DNA from: Malania oleifera
Lineage: Eukaryota; Streptophyta; Magnoliopsida; Santalales; Ximeniaceae
NCBI RefSeq assembly: GCF_029873635.1
Contig: NC_080418.1
Span: 10,554,062 to 10,618,061, forward strand
DNA: 64,000 bases
Reading direction: 5' to 3'
Part shown: positions 35,982 through 48,141 of the stretch, one piece after another
How the letters are laid out: every line of letters starts with the position of its first letter
Numbering within the stretch: position 1 is the first letter of the stretch
Notes under the pieces: model-generated
The model's input: the letters and a program-made list of their open reading frames with translations, nothing else
Databases searched by the model: none
What the model was told of the DNA's origin: nothing
Position numbers and translations under genes: made by a program

Positions 35982-37586
35982 ACGTGTCCTTCTCCCTTCT
36001 CTCTTTGAATCCGGCCCCGCCAATTGTCGGATCGACGATCCGAAGCTACACGACGCTCCTGGCGGAGTTCTCTACAAGTCTGCCAGAGCGGATCGTCAGG
36101 AAAACGAAGTTGGATTTCATCCCAAATTCAGGGTAAGGCCTTTTAATCTATTTTTGGCCTTACGGTAGTTATAGGAAATAATGTAGGTAGAAAAATACTG
36201 ATATTATGTTCTGGCATATGTTGGTTTCATGGTGTTTTGTAGGAGGCCCTGTGGGTGTTAGGCTAGTATTCCCTAGGGGCTTTCCAGTAGTCAGGTAAGG
36301 GAAATATGTTATGCTAGACATTTTTAAAATATTATGCAGTTCATTAATTGATGAAAATTATGTATTACAGTATCGTGTGACTTTTGATTATGAATATAGT
36401 ACGAATGTATATTTTACGATATTTCAGTATTCTAATTTTTACGATATTTCAGTACTATGATTTTATGAATCTTAGTACTAGGATTACACGAATATCAGTA
36501 TTATAATTATGCAGTTTCAGTATTATGATTATGCAATTTCAGTATTATGATTACGCAGATGATAGTATTATGATTATACAGTTCTCAATATTACGTATGA
36601 ACTACAGTTACAGTTTATGCAGCATCATGATTATTTCGTATTCCAGAATCATGGTAAATCAGATAAATATGTATAGAAATATATTATATGATATCAGACC
36701 CTGTTGGACTTGCAGCTACAGAGCACGGTACCTTTGCTACAAATACTATGTTACTTTATGAGTGCAGCCACCTATTTAGATAATACGTGGTAAGGTCGTT
36801 CACCTAGGCCCTTGAAGAGGTTAGGCTCCCCATCTAGATATGGGTTAAGGTGGGCAGATCGACCTATGGAGTACAGTGATTTATTCCTAGTTGGCCAGCC
36901 AGGGTAAATCCAGCCTACGGGCCGCACAACCTTGTTATGAGGGGGCAAGTCATGAGACACAGATGGCCACACGAAACAGTTTCAGTTATTATTACATATG
37001 TATGGATTTACAGAAACAGGGACCATACTTATGTACACTAGAAGTACTTTGAATTATAACCATAATACTTTTATGATAAGCAATAGGGAAAAAGGGTGGT
37101 GTATTTTATTATTTGTACTATACTTTTGTACTCAGTTATTCATGCTTATATGAAAATAGATTTCATGATATATAGTAGCTCATTTGCCACACACTAGTAA
37201 TAGTATATTTCTTCTTACTGAGCGTTGGCTCATCCCAATGTTGAAACATTTTTCAGGTGATCCAGGTAGGCGAGCAGATCAGACTCGCAAATAGAGGGGC
37301 GTCTGTAGTGCCCTGTCATCAAAGTGAGTACAGTGGAGGGTTTTTGTATTTGCCCTAGTTAGCTGAGGGTAATTTGGGGATTCAGTGATATGTATATATT
37401 TTTGGGAAACATGTAGTACTCTGGTATTGTGTAATATTGTATATATATATGTTCAAATGATAATGTCTATGTGATTTATGCTTCTCGCTGCTTAGGTTAA
37501 TGATTGAGTTTCTTTTTCCCAGGATGGTATCAGAGCATGTAGATTAGTATATAAAAAAAAAACAGTTAATTAAGCAGGTCATTTCA
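35614..37586 (+). mobile_element. Solo LTR N (1973 bp), TGTAAC superfamily, nested in M
   Basis: Starts TGTAGTGACCC and ends GCAGGTCATTTCA; exact TSD ATATG at 35609-35613 and 37587-37591, and M rejoins cleanly across it. Palindrome array 35697-35895, TATA box CCTATAAATAG at 35906-35916, (CT)n leader 35960-35980. Stem-loop at 37214-37236, in which both stem arms differ from the other copies but still pair. A TGGTATCAGAGC at 37525-37536 lies inside the LTR, not in PBS position. Confidence 0.88.
36425..36595 (+). repeat. Minisatellite inside LTR N
   Basis: About seven units of 22-24 bp built on CAGTATTATGATTATGCA. Confidence 0.8.
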
Positions 37587-38111
37587 ATATGACAATCATG
37601 TTTTACTCAGTTCCATTACAGACAATCTTTACAAAATATGCTTATTATACTGTTTATATGTATAACACGGTAATGCTCATATCGCCACACACTAATATTA
37701 GTTTGTTTCCCTTACTGAGAGGTGTCTCACCCCAGCTTAATAAACATTTCAAGAAATCCAGGTAGAGGAGCGGATAGAGCTTCGTGACAGTAGAGATCGA
37801 TGGGGCTACCCTATCTGAAGGGTGAGTTGTAAAGTTAGGGTCAAGTTTATTTTTGGGTTGAGACCCTAGGGTACCTTTGGCCTTTTGGTGGATGATTATA
37901 TGTATAACAGGCTTAGTAAAACTCAGGTATTGTGATTGGTTGGATGATATGTATGTGATTACGTTTCCTACTGCTTAGGTAGTAGTGTTGTATTTTAGGT
38001 ATATCCCTGGTACCTATGGGTCCAGGTTGATTATGTTCTATCAGGGTTATTATATTATATGTCATTGAAAAAAAATATATATATGGTAAATAGGCAGGTT
38101 GTTACATCTTC

Positions 38112-39600
38112 GGTTAGATTTAAAATTTGGGTTGTGTGGTTTGGGTTTAGGTTGATTAAGCTTAGGTCCAATTAGGCTTGGAGGAGTCTAGGGCTTTTAG
38201 GTTGGTTGGGCTGAATTAATTTGTGCTTAAATTCAAATGGGGCTTAGTCAATTAGGCCGAGCCCAAATGGGCTCAATGTGCAAGTGGGTCAAATTTTTTT
38301 TTTTAGGTTGGGCCTATATCTAAGATTAAGCTGGTTTTAGATTAAACCCAATAGGGATTTAAGGAAAGTGTGGCTTAAGGCTAGATTAGGTTTAGGCTAT
38401 TGAATATTCATGGGTTGCTGGGCTCGGTTAGACTGGTGAGTTGGGCTCTGAGCTTAATTTAATTGTGGCTAATTAAATCAAATGAGGTTTGACCAATTGG
38501 GTCGGGCCCAAAGGAATTTGTTTTGGGTTTATGAATAGGTCAGTTCAACATGGGCTGATTGGGTTGTTTTTGGTTACAAAGTCCAATAGGTTCTGGTAGT
38601 TAAAGGGTCAATGGACCAAGGTCAAAGTTGACCTGGGTCATGGGTCCGATTTGAATCTAAACTGAGCATTTGGGTCACTGTCTTGGATCCGGGTGAAGTT
38701 GACATGAGTTATGGGTATTAATCAGGTATGGAAGATCCAAATTTGGGTCCAAACCTTCAGATCTGGTTTAAATATCCAAATATGTTTAGTGAATTTCAGG
38801 AAAATTTTAAACTTTTTCCTTTTAGACCAAGTTGAATTCTGCTTTAAAATTCTATTCACATTCAAATTACAAAATTTTAAACTTAAAATTCTACAATTTT
38901 AATTATTCAAGTAATTAAAACAAAACTAATGGAATTTAGGGAACCAATCTTTGTTTTCTAACTCCTCCAATCTTCAAGCCTGCTATTTTGAGTCTCCATT
39001 GCCAATGCTTTTATTGCTTCTGCCCTTTAGCCTTTCAATCTGTAACCTTCCTCAATTTCTCTAATTTCAATCACTCAACCACCTTTCCTTTAGCCTTTTG
39101 CTTCTTTCCTTCGAACCTCAAGTTCTCCCAATATTTCTCTCTCAAAATTTCTCCTTACTCTTTCTTTAGTGCAGAATTTTTTCCCTTCCTTTCTGAAGCT
39201 CACTAATATTTATAGGCATGGGAGAACAATTTAATTAATTCTGATTTGATCAAATCATAATTTGATTGATCAATCAAATTTAAGTTGAATTGATCCATTT
39301 GTGTTTGCCTTAAAAAATGATTTCACTCACATGTTTAATTGTACAATTTCCCACATGTGTAATTGCCATTTTCCCTTTGTGTATGCAGGTTTAAATGTGA
39401 AGATGTTGACCTTTCATTTTTATCCTTTTATGCTTTTTTTTTTTTTCATTTTCTATGTATTCAGTTTTTCTTATTTCCATTTTCCCTATGTTTTCCATAT
39501 TCATTGTGATGAATATTTACAAAATCATATGCTAAATTCAAAACTGAATGAGAAATTATACCTAATAAAAGACCCCAAAAAGCACTATAATTAAGTTAGA
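38112..39600 (-). mobile_element. LTR P, minus-strand relative of F/G
   Basis: Reverse reading gives TATA (CTATAAATATT, about 39216-39206), a leader with AGAAAGGAAGGG and AGAGAGAAATATTGGGAG, and then blocks shared in order with F (TTAAAATTTTGTAATTTGAAT-like text and repeated CCCAATTAGGC/TTAATTAAAT words). The TGTAGACACCCC end was not found, so its right end is approximate. M is inserted at its left. Confidence 0.5.
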
Positions 39601-39739
39601 GAAAGAAAAAAAATCCTAAATTTTGTTATACAAATGCCTCAGACAATTATGAGTTAACTAATTTTAATTCCATGACAATTATATAGTGCTCCATGTACTT
39701 CAAATTTATAGCGATAGAGGAATTCTACTCTTTTAAGAA

Positions 39740-39775
<36 letters not shown>
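39740..39775. repeat. Compound (CT)n(CA)n microsatellite
   Basis: Nine CT units followed directly by nine CA units. Confidence 0.95.
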
Positions 39776-40151
39776 AATAATTATACCTAGAAATCTTGAT
39801 GCAAATAAATAACATTTGTTTTATGCCTCCAACTTATGTACATCCTCTTGTAATTTTAGTTTAATAAATTTAACTTTGATGAATATAATTTTTTCTCCTT
39901 TCTCTGTCTATGAATAATAAAATGATTTTTTCCATTCTATAAAATAAACCTTTAAGGGATAGTTTTTTATATATGTTATAACCTTGCAGGATACAAATTT
40001 TTTCTTCATAGGCATTTCACCTCAAAATAAGAAATTGTATTCATTTTGTCAATACATAGTAGAAAATAATAAATATGAATGGATAAAAAGTTAATTTGAT
40101 GTTTTACTTTTGAGTTGTATTGATAAATAATTACTCTTTTGATGGTAGGTG

Positions 40152-42737
40152 TGAAACGCCCCGAACCCTTAAACCCGAGTCCAGTGCGTTATACCTAATA
40201 ATCCATAATTAACATAACATACGCAGTGGAAAACATAATCATAATTTCTATATAACATAACACTAGAGTTTACTAATTCTAATTATAATCTATATTGAAT
40301 CATCCAACACCTACATTTCCATAAATCTACATAACTCCTAAAATAATTCAGTATTTTCACAATCATTCCTTACTCAATAGCCTTAAAACATAAAGACATA
40401 AAACTTAAATATTTACTTTTTACAAAAACATCATTAAAATGCTTATACCCTTTTTTCTTATATCTCCCAATAATGCTATAAAAACCTCGAGCTCTGAAAG
40501 CTCGATCTCGAGGAAATCCTGAAAAAGAATAAATTCATATTCGGGTGAGACACATCTCAGTAAAGGAAGAAACAATATATTAAAATAGTGTGTGACCAAC
40601 ATGAGTTTATAATTAACATAATATTTAACATTTAAAAATCGTTAACACAATCTTTGAAATCATTCTCTGATCCTATTCAAACACATGTAAATATTTAACC
40701 CATGAGATTTCCTGAGGATAGGGGTGATTACTCGCCCATACAAGTAGCACCCCTCTGCTCTGATACATTTAGCAACCCGAAGGTCACAATTTAAGCATAT
40801 CAGGGCACTCACCTTATTCAGTAAGTCCTCAAGTGTTAAACTGATCTCATACTCACACAGTTCATACAAAAGTTTACCGGCAAAGGCCCTAAGGATAGGG
40901 AAATCTACTCGCCCACACAAGTAGGTTCCCTCTGTCCCAGTACGTTATGCGGCTACTGTCACAACTGTAATTACTAGTGCACTCGCCTTACTTAGCAAGC
41001 CCTCAAGCGACAGGTACGCCTTGCCCAATCGTAACATGTTCTACGTACATACGTACTTCTAATATCATAATACATCATTCTTTTCTATCATTATTCAATC
41101 ATACACATATGTTCATATTCATGGCTTAACATTGCATTGCATTTCACTTTAAGTGACTCTTTCCCATTTTATATTGTTCACATTTGACATTTTATTTCCA
41201 TTCCATTCATTTCCCTTTTCATTTCATTTTCATTTCATACTCATTTTTATTTTAATTCATAAATACTCAGCATCTTTCCAGCCGTGGTTGGTTAGCTGCG
41301 GCATCCTTTCAGCCATGGTCGGCATCTTTTCAGCCGTGATTGGTTAGATTCGGCATCCTTTCAGCCGTGATCGGCATCTTTTCAACCGTGGTAGGCATCT
41401 TTTCAGTCGTGATTGGTTAGTTTTGGCATCCTTTCAGCCGTGGTCGGCATCTTTTCAGCCGTGATTGGTTAGCTTCGGCATCCTTTCAGCCGTGGTCGTT
41501 TCCATGATTGTATTAACACTCACATGCAGCATATTTCATATATCATTTTCATGCTCATTTCATTTTTTGTATATCTTGCATCTCGTATACATAACATAAT
41601 TCTACACAAAATTCTATTTTACTCATGCCACACAATTTAGTAATAAAACTCATACACTGCCTGTAAAATAAGCCAACCAACATTTAATGTTTATATACTA
41701 AAAATACCTTTCATGTCTTATATAAATATTCTGAAAATATTTTTCTACTTTTATCAGTTCATTTTTACACATACATATCTAATAAACAGTCCTAAACTCG
41801 AAAAAAATATAATTTAAACAGTTGGAATTTTACTTATACTGAAACATATACACGTACATATAACACAATTTATATTTTCATTAAATTCATAAAAATTTTG
41901 ATTTAATATATATTTTTCCCCTTACCTGATTTCTTGAATTACGTCAATAGGGACTCCAAAAAATACCTGCGGCGCTCACCCGGATCCTGAAATTAGATTC
42001 CTAGTTCCAATAAATTATTCTTGAATAAAATATTATTTAAATATTTTCTAGGGCCATAATTCCTAAATAAGTAACAATATCCTTAAATTTAACCAAATTC
42101 TCAAATCTCACTCTCACTTTGGAGTAGGGTTTAGAAAACTCCAATTGGAAAATTACCTACGTCAAAATGACGATGACGACGACTAGGACCCCGTGGTGGT
42201 GTCTGTTCGTCGATTTAACCACGTATTAATGGCGAAATCGAGAAAATGGAGAAAAATTACCTTTCCTTAGGAGCAGTTCTTAAGCCTTTCCCATGAAAAA
42301 TCTGCTCAAGTAGAAATGTCGGCAGTGGAACTAGGATTCTAACGGCACTTTCCGTTTCCCGATTCGTCGCAAACTTGCCGAATAATTGAGAGAAGGAGAG
42401 AGACGGAGACGGACGCAGAAAATAAGTTTCAGGGGGGGCGTCTTTCTCTCTGACATTTTCTTCTTCTTCTTTCTTCTTTCACTTTACTTTATAATAATAA
42501 TAATAATAACTTACTTATATATATCATTCTAATTAGTTTTTTTTTAATTCAATGTAAAAATATTTAATTTAATAATTAATTATTTAATTATTTAATTTAT
42601 CTTGATTTAATTTAATTTCTTTATTTTTAATTTTTTTTCTTTTTTTCCCACACCATTCCTTTTATTTATTTATCTATTATTTTATTTAAATTTTTTTTAT
42701 AATTATTTTAATCATTTTAAATTTTCAGGTCTTTACA
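40152..42737 (-). mobile_element. Solo LTR B (2586 bp), same family as A
   Basis: Plus-strand ends TGAAACGCCCCGAACCC...CAGGTCTTTACA; exact TSD AGGTG at 40147-40151 and 42738-42742. It aligns by eye over its whole length with LTR A in reverse. The minus-strand promoter side is the TA-rich part near 42500, followed by a leader with CGTCCGTCTCCGTCTC. Stem-loop at 40543-40563. No internal region, so a solo LTR. Confidence 0.92.
41269..41498 (-). repeat. Minisatellite inside LTR B
   Basis: About nine copies of a 21-bp unit CGGCATCTTTTCAGCCGTGAT; every second or third copy carries a TGGTTAGCTT extension, giving a 52-bp higher-order period. Confidence 0.9.
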
Positions 42738-42742
42738 AGGTG

Positions 42743-45640
42743 ACTACTCAAATTTGTGGTTGCTTGCTTTCTTCTTCTTGGAGAGTCCATTTTAAATTAT
42801 CCACGCATAAAATAAAATTTGACATAATCAAATCAAAGTAACATACTTCTATTATCTATAATCACTGTGACTCATTAGCAAGTAATTTTGTGATTGGTTA
42901 AGTATAGGTAAACTGACTATTCAAATGTACAAACTCTTTTAGAGAGGTAGATTCGCTCAATTAATAATATTGATTTTCTGACATTATATAATTGTGGCAT
43001 GGTTAGATTTCTTTCTTGTGAAAACTAGCTAGTAAGAGGCTTCACTTAGAATGCCAATATGTTGCCATAAAAATTAATTGGTCGAACCATGAAATAAGGG
43101 CTTATACAAAATAGAAAGGAAAAATTGAAGCAAACCCAAGTTAAATCATTTTAGGAGGATCTCAAATATTCAAGTTAGTATGGTGCCGGAGCAAGGGTGA
43201 AAAATAAAGTTATAGGGTAACATGTGGCATACCTCCCTATTCTTTTATAACTTTCTTTTTGTATTGATCGGAGACATATCACACATAGATTTAGGGATTC
43301 TTGTTGTTTTCTTGTTGTTCGAGAATTAGCTATCAAGTTAGCCCGTTTCTTCAATGACCTAATCAGATAATTAAGTCTTTTATGAGCAAACTCCTTTCAC
43401 TTAATCATCTTCTCTTAAGTCATGCATATGATCAAACTTGAGCCCATGTTTGGGTTGATGAGTGTCTTCCAAGTGACTAAGTTGTTGATGGGTTCGACTT
43501 TGGTTGCTAAGATGACCTGATAGGTTAGTGTTTCCAAATCTTAACTCACTGCGTTGAGTGTGGACGCAGTACCTTTCTGCAAAGAGTAAATATCTAACAT
43601 ATAATTAACTATGGACGTCTACTATAGATGACTCATTTTTTAAATTATGAATTATAGAATAGGATATTTTAATTTCTTTTAGCACGAGTAATACCACAAA
43701 TGAATGGTCAAAACTCAACCCGTAAAGCAATTAGAAGAAATCTTAGAGCTAAAAAAAAATCTTTACAATGTATATTTCCAAGAAGGTCTCTAGGAAGTAG
43801 CCTAGTAGCTAGCTAGCCATATAGAAGAAAATAATCCCACGCATCCAATCTCCCCCCAAAAGCTATTTTCTTGATTTTCCCAGGCTTCCCTTTGCTAATC
43901 TGGCTAAACAAGGCGTACCACACCCACACCCACACCCATCCATTTCCATATATGCACACAATTGGTCACTGTCTTCTTTTGTGTGGTCCATAAAAGAGTC
44001 GTGTTCCATGCTCGCTGCCCTTAAAAATAAGAAAAGAACCGAAGAGAACACCCACAACTCCCACTCAAATAAAATAAAAGAATAGTGACAGGCAGCAACC
44101 AGCGCAGGGGCTCTCTCTCTCTCTCTCTCTCTCCAAATGGGGGTGAAAAGAAGAAGGAGGACAATTAAGAAGTGAGCTCTGAAATGATGAAATGAAATCC
44201 GAATGATGTGGGGTAGTGTCCCTTAATCTCTCGGTCTCTTAGAGGCATGCATGCAATTAGGTCATGGGTCCGGACAAGGGCTGCCCCTCGTGTTCTTCCG
44301 GACACATTGCCGACAGGCATTGCCGTATTGATTGATATGCGGTGTAAGCCTCCTTGTTCAATTATAAGTGGATCCTACGTATCAGACTTACTGTTCCCAA
44401 TATCATTGTTTGATAGGAAGGTCCGATGGAAGCATCATGTTAATCCTCTCTTACGTATTTATGTTTCTAATTTTTAAATTATATATATATATATATAAAA
44501 GATAATATAGATACATGAACACGCAGAGGGCAAGATCTCTTGTGTAATTTTTCCTTAGTTATAGATTTCGAGGGAGACGCATCAAGGGGGTAGGTCGTCG
44601 ACCCATGGATTTGGCGCCGATAGAGGAGTCCTCGTGGAGGGCATCGATGAGTAGGAGTTCCCATGTAAATCAAATATATATATATATATATATGAGCTTA
44701 ATACCTTTTTATTTTTATTTTCATTTTTGTTCTATATGCTTATACGATATCCTATAACAATAAAGTGTGTCTGTTTGTTTTGTTGGTTAAGATTTACGAG
44801 ACTACATTAGACTGAATATTTGATCAAACTGATTATGATAATTATCCTCGGAAAGGACAAAAATCTCTTAGGCTATTGTATATCCAAGGTCTAATGTTAA
44901 AATAATTTCAGAAGTTTTTCTTCACTTTGTCAGTGTTAACAAATAATTTGAAATACCCCAGTTCGAGTCAAATAGGAATGCTTCTAGACGCTTTTTTTTT
45001 TTCGAAAACGTAAAGACTCAATCGTATAAATATGTAAAAGATAGGATTTCTAATCCTAGTAGGAAAATGAAGGAAATGAATACTCAATTTAAAGTAAGTT
45101 ACTGAATTTCATCTTTTGGGTGTATGGATTTTGGATATGAGTGGATTTGAAAATTTTAATTTTATATTACGATTTATCGAAATTCAAATTCAACCCCTCT
45201 TTAATATCAAATTAACAAAAATTATAATATAATAAAAAAAGAAAATAAAAAGAAAGGATAATATAATTATACATTCATTCTCATATTTTGTGAGATTAAA
45301 TGTGCCGTCACAGTAATACCAGACTCTCTAAGAATTTGATAATGCAATTCAAATAAAAATTTTGCACAAATATTACATTTTTAAAAATAATAATCGTATT
45401 TCAATACAATAGTATTTTAAATTTCATAAATCAAATAATATTTAGGTAGTGTTTGGGAATGCCGATTTTGAAGTTTAGATTTAGATTTGTATTTCATGTG
45501 ATTCTATACGGATCTAAATTACAACTCACCATATAAATATACATATATATATTTGGCAAGTATAGTACAAAATATTTCTCCAAAAAAAGAATTATTGGCA
45601 CGTTTTTAATCCACGGTAAATTTGCCTAATTTACTCCTCT
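42743..45640. other. Intergenic, no gene recognised
   Basis: AT-rich. Contains (CT)n at 44111-44133 and small (AT)n runs near 44480 and 44670. 43863-44480 is less AT-rich, with short ORFs on both strands that resemble no family and lack coding-like continuity. Confidence 0.5.
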
Positions 45641-46709
45641 GCCAGGAAGAAAGAGGGCCATCATTTTTTTTGTACCGTAACGCCCCACCGAGAATTAATT
45701 TTTAAAAGGAAAATTAAAAATAGAATAGAATAAAGTAAAAGTGTGGACTGGGCGTGAGTTGGAAACCTCGGCGATGATTTGAATTTCAAACTCGGCGTCT
45801 TCTGATTGGGTACGGCTAGCCGATGGGTCTTCAAGTCAACGGTTCACGCGTGAGAGGCCAAGGACCCGATTCGACGTCGCTTAGTCCTCCAAATTGAAGT
45901 TCTCCAGAAAGGCGGACCAGTCCACTTTAACGTTTCCACTAACGCCGCTGAACTCCCAGGATAAATTGTTTTACAGTGGGACGCGCTATTCCAACGTTTA
46001 AATAAAATAAATTTTTAACTTTTTGTGAAAATTTTCTTTTAAATAATTATCCAACTAGCTACTAATAGAAATGTAAGTGAATAAAGTCTATTCTCGAGAT
46101 ACTAGGACTCGATTGTACTTGAGTTTCAATTGATTGACTTTGACCTATTAGCGTTTGATTCGATTTAATTTTGTTCGAATTTGAATTGATCAAATTCGAG
46201 CTACTTGAGTATTTTAATAAGTTAAATTCAAACTTATAATAGTGCTCAATTCGAGTTTCGAGTTAAATTGAACTTTTTAATTTTATTATTTTGATAATAT
46301 ATATTACATATACATTTTATATATATATTTATGCATTTGTTTAATATTAATTCATAATCGATTAGAGTATAATCAAGTTAAAATTGACTTTTAAGAGCTT
46401 GAAGTTGAGCTGAATTTAAGTTTTAATAATTTTGAAATGGATCAAATTTGAATTAAATTTTTAAGTTTAACATTTTTTGGTTGAGTAAGGTTTTACTGTA
46501 TTGACTTAACACAAATAATTCATAACTACTAGTTTAAGTATTAATGCAATTTATTTGAATACAATTACTGTAATTATGGAGTTTTGTCAAAAATTATAAA
46601 TTAAAAAGATGGGACAAATTAAAATTATTTTAAAATTGAAGACTAACAATAAAACAAATTAAAATTTTAAAACGAATATGAAGAATGACTGTGGGTAAAC
46701 TATTTATCG

Positions 46710-46746
<37 letters not shown>

Positions 46747-47004
46747 TTCCGAGGTTTGGAAACGCCGTTAATTGCGTGCTAGGTGGGACGCGTCGAGGAC
46801 ACGCCATCAATTCACACCCTCCCCCTCCCACCGCTCCTCTTCAAAACCTTCAAACCCCCATTGCCTCATTTCTCTCTATCATACTCTCTCTCTCTCTCTC
46901 GATTACAGAGATCTGAGACTGATTCTGATCTTGGAAGGACTCAGATTCGGAGGAGTAATTTAGTTTCTGTCGTCTTCGGAATTTCAGGGTTGTTTTGTGA
47001 TCGG
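45640..47004 (+). promoter_or_regulatory. Upstream region and 5' UTR of the RING E3 ligase gene
   Basis: 45650-45990 is a GC-richer pocket with W-box-like GTCAACGG (about 45834), a typical distal promoter feature. An (AT)n run at 46722-46747 may serve as the TATA region. A (CT)n stretch at 46884-46900 lies in the likely 5' UTR, as in many plant genes. The transcription start is not known. Confidence 0.45.
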
Positions 47005-48141
47005 ATGTCGTCCACGGCCTCCTACTGGTGTTACCGTTGCACCCGCTTCGTTAGGGTTTGGCCCCAGGACGCTGTCGTCTGTCCTTACTGTGACGGCGGC
47101 TTCGTGGAGGAGATCGACTCCGCGCCTCGCTCCGAAACTAATCCCCACCGTCGGTTTCCCCCCTACGCGATGGGGAGCAGCCGGCCGGACTTCGGTCAGG
47201 ACTCGGATCCGGGGTTCCGACGCCGCAGGAGGAACGCTGGCGACCGATCGCCGTTCAATCCTGTGATAGTCCTCCGTGGCCCGGCGGACGGAGAAGCTGG
47301 AGGCGCCGGTGGCGGCGAGACGGCAACCAGTAGTTTCGAATTGTACTACGACGACGGGTCTGGGTCCGGTCTCCGGCCTCTTCCGCCGACGATTTCGGAG
47401 TTCCTGATGGGATCCGGGTTTGACCGGTTACTGGATCAGCTCGCGCAGGTCGAAATCAACGGGTTCGGGCGCGCCGAGAACCCGCCGGCGTCGAAGGCCG
47501 CCGTGGAGTCGATGCCGACAGTCGAGATCGTCTGTAATCACATAGTCAGCGAATCACACTGCGCTGTTTGCAAAGAGCCGTTCGAGCTCGGCACCGAGGC
47601 TCGCGAGATGCCCTGTAAGCACATCTATCATCAGGACTGCATCCTCCCGTGGCTTTCTCTTCGCAATTCCTGCCCGGTTTGCCGGCACGAGCTGCCGACA
47701 GACATCCCAGGAGGCGGAAGAGCTTCGCCGGAATCTGCACAATCTCCGGCGAATACAGAGCAAGAGACCGTGGGGCTGACTATCTGGAGGCTACCCGGTG
47801 GTGGATTTGCTGTAGGTAGGTTTTCTGGGGGTAGAAGAGCCAGCGAGCGCGAGCTTCCTGTTGTCTACACAGAAATGGACGGCGGATTCAATACCAGTGG
47901 CGCTCCGAGGAGGATATCGTGGGCGTCGAGCAGAAACAGATCGAGGGAGAGTGGCCGATTTCGCAGAGTTTTCCGTAACGTGTTCTCATTTATAGGGCGG
48001 CTGAGGTCGTCGTCTTCATCATCCTCACGTTCTAGTACAGAATCTGATTCTTCTGTAAGTAGAAGCAATAGTCAACCAAGTTCAGTTTTGTTCGGTAGAC
48101 ACTCGCGCAGGCATAGCAGAGCCTGGGTTTTGGACGATTAG
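47005..48141 (+). CDS. RDUF: RING-type E3 ubiquitin ligase with zinc ribbon and DUF1117 (RDUF1/RDUF2-like)
   Basis: 378 aa, intronless. The start is the ATG at 47005: the frame is open further upstream (to 46783), but no in-frame ATG occurs there, and the family begins with the zinc ribbon. Domains: an N-terminal zinc ribbon (C9, C12, C26, C29; SYWCYRC...CPYCDGGFVEE); a variable Arg/Gly-rich linker (42-110); a helix-like block PPTISEFLMGSGFDRLLDQL (127-146); a complete RING-H2 finger C186-C189-C204-H206-H209-C212-C223-C226; DUF1117 from about 255 (TVGLTIWRLPGGGFAVGRF) to about 306; then a basic RRVFRNVFSFIGRLR stretch and a Ser-rich tail. All metal ligands are present. RDUF proteins in Arabidopsis are ABA-induced E3 ligases acting in drought responses (family knowledge). 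The role here is by analogy, and BCA2/RING1-type homologues are the alternative name. GC content is far above its surroundings. Confidence 0.95.
   Translation: MSSTASYWCYRCTRFVRVWPQDAVVCPYCDGGFVEEIDSAPRSETNPHRRFPPYAMGSSRPDFGQDSDPGFRRRRRNAGDRSPFNPVIVLRGPADGEAGGAGGGETATSSFELYYDDGSGSGLRPLPPTISEFLMGSGFDRLLDQLAQVEINGFGRAENPPASKAAVESMPTVEIVCNHIVSESHCAVCKEPFELGTEAREMPCKHIYHQDCILPWLSLRNSCPVCRHELPTDIPGGGRASPESAQSPANTEQETVGLTIWRLPGGGFAVGRFSGGRRASERELPVVYTEMDGGFNTSGAPRRISWASSRNRSRESGRFRRVFRNVFSFIGRLRSSSSSSSRSSTESDSSVSRSNSQPSSVLFGRHSRRHSRAWVLDD

Larger units (their letters stand above)
34107..38106 (+). mobile_element. Solo LTR M (about 2.02 kb), TGTAAC superfamily, interrupted by LTR N
   Basis: Ends TGTAGAGACC...AGGTTGTTACA. 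Flanks TCTTA (34102-34106) and TCTTC (38107-38111) are a TSD with one change. The plus direction is set by CTTTATAAATATA at 34315-34327, preceded by a TCGTCGACGA-type palindrome array (34188-34310) and followed by a CT-rich leader. Stem-loop at 37712-37733; GC box near 35465-35490. Length without N is about 2022 bp, close to C (2105). Confidence 0.85.

Noticed and set aside
37525-37536. TGGTATCAGAGC as a PBS for a separate element in N
   Set aside because: N closes with an exact ATATG TSD past this site, so the motif is internal to the LTR.
41269-41498. CRISPR-like regular repeats
   Set aside because: Contiguous minisatellite without unique spacers, inside a plant LTR.
43863-44057. 64-codon minus ORF with a GCGCGCG run
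   Set aside because: Made by a short CACACCC repeat; no domain, no homology recognised.
46783-47004. N-terminal extension of the RING protein (74 codons upstream)
   Set aside because: The frame is open but starts at GTG with no in-frame ATG, and the CT-repeat-derived text looks like 5' UTR.
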